Source: JBNLAN01 sp050302175
Lineage (GTDB): Bacteria > Pseudomonadota > Zetaproteobacteria > Mariprofundales > Mariprofundaceae
Direction of reading: 5' to 3'
Assembly: GCA_050302175.1 (NCBI GenBank)
Contig: JBNLAN010000013.1
Coordinates: forward strand, 1 to 64,000
Length of the DNA stretch: 64,000 nt
The notes under the pieces are model-generated. The model was not told the DNA's origin, searched no databases, and saw nothing but the letters and a program-made list of their open reading frames with translations. Made by a program: the position numbers and the translations under genes. Of this stretch, positions 61,086 through 64,000 are shown one piece after another. Positions within the stretch are counted from its first letter, which is position 1; each line of letters begins with the position of its first letter.

Positions 61086-61804
61086 TGCATCGAGCATTGG
61101 TGACTGGCGGAAGCCGAGGCATTGGGGCCGCTATTTGCAAAACACTTGCGCAGAAAGGTGTGCATGTTTGCGTCAATTACAATCGCGGACGCGAAGCCGC
61201 CGAAGCATTGGTTGCAGAGATTCTGGCGGCAGGCGGTTCGGCTGAGGCGCTCGGCTTTGATGTGCGCGACCGTGACACCTGTTCGCAGTTGCTGAGCGAG
61301 CAAGCCGAAGCAAACGGTGGCTTCGATATCATCGTACATAATGCAGGCATCACCGCTGATGTACCATTGGTTGGCATGGAGCCGGAGCAGTGGGACCGAG
61401 TGATCGAAACCAGCCTGCACGGATTTTTCAATGTAACCCGTCCTCTGACCATGCCGATGATCCGCAAGCGCTGGGGCCGAATCGTCTGCATCTCTTCGGT
61501 GGCTGCCGAACACGGCAATCCTGGACAAACAAATTACGCGGCGGCCAAGGCCGGACTTATCGGTGCAACCCGCTCACTGGCGCACGAACTCGCCAGCCGG
61601 GGCATTACGGTGAATGCAGTTGCTCCGGGTTATATCGAGACCGACATGATTGCAGATGTTCCGCAAGAGCTGATCAAGGCCAGCGTACCAATGAAACGGG
61701 CGGGAAGGCCCGATGAGGTGGCTGCTGTAGTTGCTTTCCTTTGCTCGGACACAGCATCGTACGTAACGGGTGAAGTGATTCATGTTACGGGGGGAATAAT
61801 TTAG
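61085..61804 (+). CDS. apeQ: 3-oxoacyl-ACP reductase (FabG-like)
   Basis: A 239-residue SDR enzyme: NADPH loop ALVTGGSRGIGAAI, HNAGITAD, catalytic SSVAAEHGNPGQTNYAAAKAG (Ser-Tyr-Lys) and the family end YVTGEVIHVTGG. It reduces the beta-keto group in each polyene cycle. I chose the ATG at 61085, which overlaps the ApeP stop (TGATG), over the TTG one codon upstream. Confidence 0.93.
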   Translation: MHRALVTGGSRGIGAAICKTLAQKGVHVCVNYNRGREAAEALVAEILAAGGSAEALGFDVRDRDTCSQLLSEQAEANGGFDIIVHNAGITADVPLVGMEPEQWDRVIETSLHGFFNVTRPLTMPMIRKRWGRIVCISSVAAEHGNPGQTNYAAAKAGLIGATRSLAHELASRGITVNAVAPGYIETDMIADVPQELIKASVPMKRAGRPDEVAAVVAFLCSDTASYVTGEVIHVTGGII

Positions 61805-61829
61805 GGCCTTGCCCTATGGAGGTTGATCC

Positions 61830-63026
61830 ATGCAAGAGAAAAACTGGGATATCATCATCGGAGGCAGCGGCCCGGCAGGAGCCACCGCGGGCACCCTTCT
61901 TAGCCAATACGGTTACAAAGTACTGATACTCGAGCGTGACAGTCACCCCCGCTTTCATATCGGCGAATCCATGCTGCCGATGAGCGAGCCCGTCTTTCAG
62001 CGGCTTGGTGTCCAGTGGGACTGTTCGGAATACCTGCCCAAGGGCGGTGCCGAATTCGTCGACGAAAAGCTGGGGGCGAGCTTCCGCTTCGGCCTGAACA
62101 GTCGTTTCCAGCCCTATCAGGTAGAACGCGCCAAATTCGATGAGATGATGATTAAAAATGCAGTAGCACATGGCGCAACACTGCATGAAAAGGAAAAGAT
62201 ACTGGCCGTGGATTGTCGCGAAGATAGTGTCAGCGTAGGCACCGACAAGGGCGAATACACTGCGCGCTATTTTATTGATGCGACTGGCCGCAGCTCCTTT
62301 ATGGGCAGAAAACATAAAGGCATCAACCGCATCTCCAATCTGGGCAAATTCTCGCTATATACGCACTACAGCAATATGATCTCTCCGGAAGCCGAGGCCA
62401 TGTTTGCCTCAGGAGACATTAAAATCCTGATGCTGGATATCGGTTGGTTCTGGGTCATTCCGCTGGTGAACAAGCGCCTGAGCCTTGGCATTGTCGTGCA
62501 AAAGGATATTCCGGCCGAAGAGCGCAAACCGGAGTTGTTTGAACGTCGCGTGGCCGAATCGCCATTTTTGCAAAAATTACTGAAGGGCGCGAAGCAGGAG
62601 ACCGGCATCAAGGCAGAAGCGGACTTCAGCTTCTCCAATCACTGCCGCCACGGCCTGCGCTATGCATGCTGCGGCGACTCAGCGGGCTTTCTCGACCCGG
62701 TGTTTTCATCCGGCGCATTTCTGGCTGTTACCAGTGCGGAGCGCGTGGCCGATCGCATTCATCAGGGCTTTGAAGAGGGGCGCGAAGCCGACCCCGAACT
62801 GCATAAGGTGGACGATGCAGCACACGAGCTGGGCTTCCATTCGATGCGCCTGTTTGTTGAACGCTTTTACCAGAGCAACATGGTGCACAACATGTTTTTC
62901 GCAGCCGAAAAGGATGAGCGTGTCAAAAACGACATTACGCAGATTCTTTCGGGCAATTTATGGGCTGGAAATAATGCCTTTCAGCAAACTCTGCTGGATA
63001 GCCGCCGTGCAAACTCAGCCAGCTAA
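61830..63026 (+). CDS. Flavin-dependent halogenase-like oxidoreductase
   Basis: A 398-residue FAD enzyme. N-terminal dinucleotide motif IIIGGSGPAGATAG, then HIGESMLPM (the GES motif of halogenases), YLPKGGAEFVDEK (with a lysine in the place of the catalytic one), the halogenase signature WxWxIP as GWFWVIPLVN, DATGRSS and CCGDSAGFLDPVFSSGAF. It starts 25 bases after the reductase with GGAGG in front of the ATG. It may halogenate the aryl head, but non-halogenating family members exist, so activity is unproven. Confidence 0.8.
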   Translation: MQEKNWDIIIGGSGPAGATAGTLLSQYGYKVLILERDSHPRFHIGESMLPMSEPVFQRLGVQWDCSEYLPKGGAEFVDEKLGASFRFGLNSRFQPYQVERAKFDEMMIKNAVAHGATLHEKEKILAVDCREDSVSVGTDKGEYTARYFIDATGRSSFMGRKHKGINRISNLGKFSLYTHYSNMISPEAEAMFASGDIKILMLDIGWFWVIPLVNKRLSLGIVVQKDIPAEERKPELFERRVAESPFLQKLLKGAKQETGIKAEADFSFSNHCRHGLRYACCGDSAGFLDPVFSSGAFLAVTSAERVADRIHQGFEEGREADPELHKVDDAAHELGFHSMRLFVERFYQSNMVHNMFFAAEKDERVKNDITQILSGNLWAGNNAFQQTLLDSRRANSAS

Positions 63027-63428
63027 GGCATCAGTTGCAGGCAATGTTTTCAGTTGCGATATGCTGATGCCGAACGCATCGGCATATCGTTGCAGTTTTG
63101 TCTCAGGAAGCTTATCGAACACAGCGGGTTTGAGATGACGACGAACCTGCCAGCGGAAAAATCCACTGTATCCGGCCAGGATGGCCTCATCCATCTGGAA
63201 AACAGTCATATGATAGGCGAGCGGACTCATAAGCCCGGCTTCAACCTGCTGGCGCACTTCGGCTACACGGTCGCGAATCAGTTCCCAGGCTTGCCCGTTG
63301 GTAATGTTAACGGAATCACAACCTTTGCTCTCCACCAGCGTATATTCGCCCTTCTCGTCTACAGCGTAGGCAACGCGCTGCCAGCGATCCGACAATCCTG
63401 CATCCTGTGGAACATCCTCTTTCTTCAT
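63015..63428 (-). CDS. Hypothetical protein, antisense within the pigment cluster
   Basis: A 137-residue soluble protein with no signal peptide: acidic start, a central part (NITNGQAWELIRDRVAEVRQQVEAG) and a helical C-terminal half rich in charged residues (FRWQVRRHLKPAVFDKLPE then QRYADAFGISISQLKTL). The end resembles a helix-turn-helix-like helix pair, but I do not recognise a family. GGAG lies before GTG 63431/ATG 63428. It is the only minus-strand gene in the pigment region and overlaps the halogenase-like gene by 12 bases at the 3' ends. Confidence 0.65.
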   Translation of the reverse strand: MKKEDVPQDAGLSDRWQRVAYAVDEKGEYTLVESKGCDSVNITNGQAWELIRDRVAEVRQQVEAGLMSPLAYHMTVFQMDEAILAGYSGFFRWQVRRHLKPAVFDKLPETKLQRYADAFGISISQLKTLPATDALAG

Positions 63429-63603
63429 CACATCGCTCCAATGTTGCCTAACTTATTGGCCGTAACTTTAGCAGCTCGCAGGCAGCGAATGAAGCCATGG
63501 GCCTATTTCCTTGAAAACAGGACGCACGCGCATACAATTCCCGGCTTCAAAACAAGCGGTTGTTTGCATCCAGGCGAAATCCGTCACCAAACAAGGAGAA
63601 TTC

Positions 63604-64000
63604 ATGGGGCTGCATGAGGTCTACATCAACAGCATCGGCACCTTTCTCCCCAACGAGCCAGTCACCAACAACCAAATGGAAGCGCTGCTGGGTATAGCTG
63701 GCAATAAGCCTTCTCGAGCACGTGCCGTGGTGCTGCGCAACAACGGCATCAAAACCCGTTACTACGCTATCGATCCGGTCACCGGCAAACGCTCGCACAG
63801 CAATGCGGAGATGACAGCCTTGGCGATCCGTAACCTTGGCATTGATATCTCCGACATTGAAAGCCTGGCCTGTGGCTCCTCCTCGCCCGACCAGTTGCTG
63901 CCGTCGCATGCGGTGATGGTGCATGGTCAGCTCGGCAACCCACCCTGCGATATCGCCTCGTTTGCCGGCATCTGCGTCTCCGGTTTTCAGGCGGTCAAAT
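63604..64000 (+). CDS. KASIII-type 3-oxoacyl-ACP synthase, DarB-like (runs off the right edge)
   Basis: The first 132 codons of a thiolase-fold synthase: EVYINSIGTFLPNEPVTNNQM, KPSRARAVVLRNNGIKTRYYA, SLACGSSSPDQLLPSHAVMVHGQLG, and the catalytic-cysteine region SFAGICVSGFQAVK. The NGIKTRYYAID and SSPDQLLPSHAVMVHG blocks resemble DarB of dialkylresorcinol/flexirubin pathways, as I recall the family. AAGGAG precedes the ATG. It is 577 bases beyond the halogenase-like gene, and its partner (a DarA-like cyclase) would lie to the right. Confidence 0.82.
   Translation, partial: MGLHEVYINSIGTFLPNEPVTNNQMEALLGIAGNKPSRARAVVLRNNGIKTRYYAIDPVTGKRSHSNAEMTALAIRNLGIDISDIESLACGSSSPDQLLPSHAVMVHGQLGNPPCDIASFAGICVSGFQAVK

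Noticed and set aside
1..64000. CRISPR array, prophage, transposase or integrase gene
   Set aside because: No regularly spaced repeats, phage structural genes, DDE transposase or recombinase were seen. The purH-end island carries no visible integrase inside this window.

Overview
The window is chromosomal DNA of a Gram-negative bacterium: it has outer-membrane barrels, a lipoprotein, a LolA-like carrier and a murein endopeptidase. It is densely coded and visibly GC-rich outside one island. There is no 16S gene, so the taxon is an inference. The tRNA-Thr/Tyr/Gly/Thr-tuf operon, the ResB/CcsA (system II) cytochrome c maturation genes, several small c-type cytochromes, a K+-independent membrane pyrophosphatase and an aryl-polyene cluster suggest a respiratory proteobacterium. 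Beta-, Gamma- or Zetaproteobacteria all fit, the last being a guess that marker genes could settle.

Layout. 0-6 kb (minus): tuf start, four tRNAs and their promoter, gltX, an M3 oligopeptidase, hemC and an NlpC/P60 hydrolase. 6-9.4 kb (plus): a heme-protein module (SHP-like and diheme cytochromes, a PepSY protein, an OmpR-type regulator and a sensor kinase). 9.4-14.2 kb (minus): a pyrimidine operon running FNR-like oxidoreductase, ruvX, pyrR, pyrB, pyrC, pyrK. 14.3-18.2 kb: prmA, gltA, two tiny acidic proteins and a divergent LysR regulator with palindromic operator candidates. 18.2-24 kb (minus): a four-gene envelope cluster of a membrane-anchored transglutaminase-like 7TM protein, an ATP-grasp ligase, a long TPR protein and an outer-membrane barrel. 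24-31.6 kb (minus): PepSY-TM protein, coaD, rsmD, a response regulator with a degenerate GGDEF domain, an M16 protease pair and hppA.

31.7-39.6 kb: purH, then a small accessory island (SGNH hydrolase, DUF2971 protein) bounded by a second, diverged copy of the last 20 codons of purH, then a methyltransferase, a small barrel protein, purD, a cytochrome, purE, a YrdC-like protein and another cytochrome. 39.7-42.6 kb: resB-ccsA. 42.6-42.9 kb: a non-coding stretch of repeats and hairpins. 42.9-50.5 kb: phosphatase, tsaB, ntrBC, dusB, a membrane protein, a MepA-like endopeptidase, engB and a lipase-like lipoprotein.

50.6-64 kb: an almost fully overlapping plus-strand operon for an aryl-polyene type II polyketide pigment (ACP, ligase, two dehydratases, KS plus chain-length factor, ketoreductase, thioesterase, acyl- and glycosyltransferases, LolA-like carrier, MMPL exporter). 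It is followed by a flavin-dependent halogenase-like enzyme and the start of a KASIII-type synthase that resembles DarB of dialkylresorcinol/flexirubin pathways. The cluster runs off the right edge. This hybrid aryl-polyene/dialkylresorcinol-like locus, the transglutaminase/ATP-grasp/TPR/barrel cluster and the purH-end island are the most interesting parts of the window.
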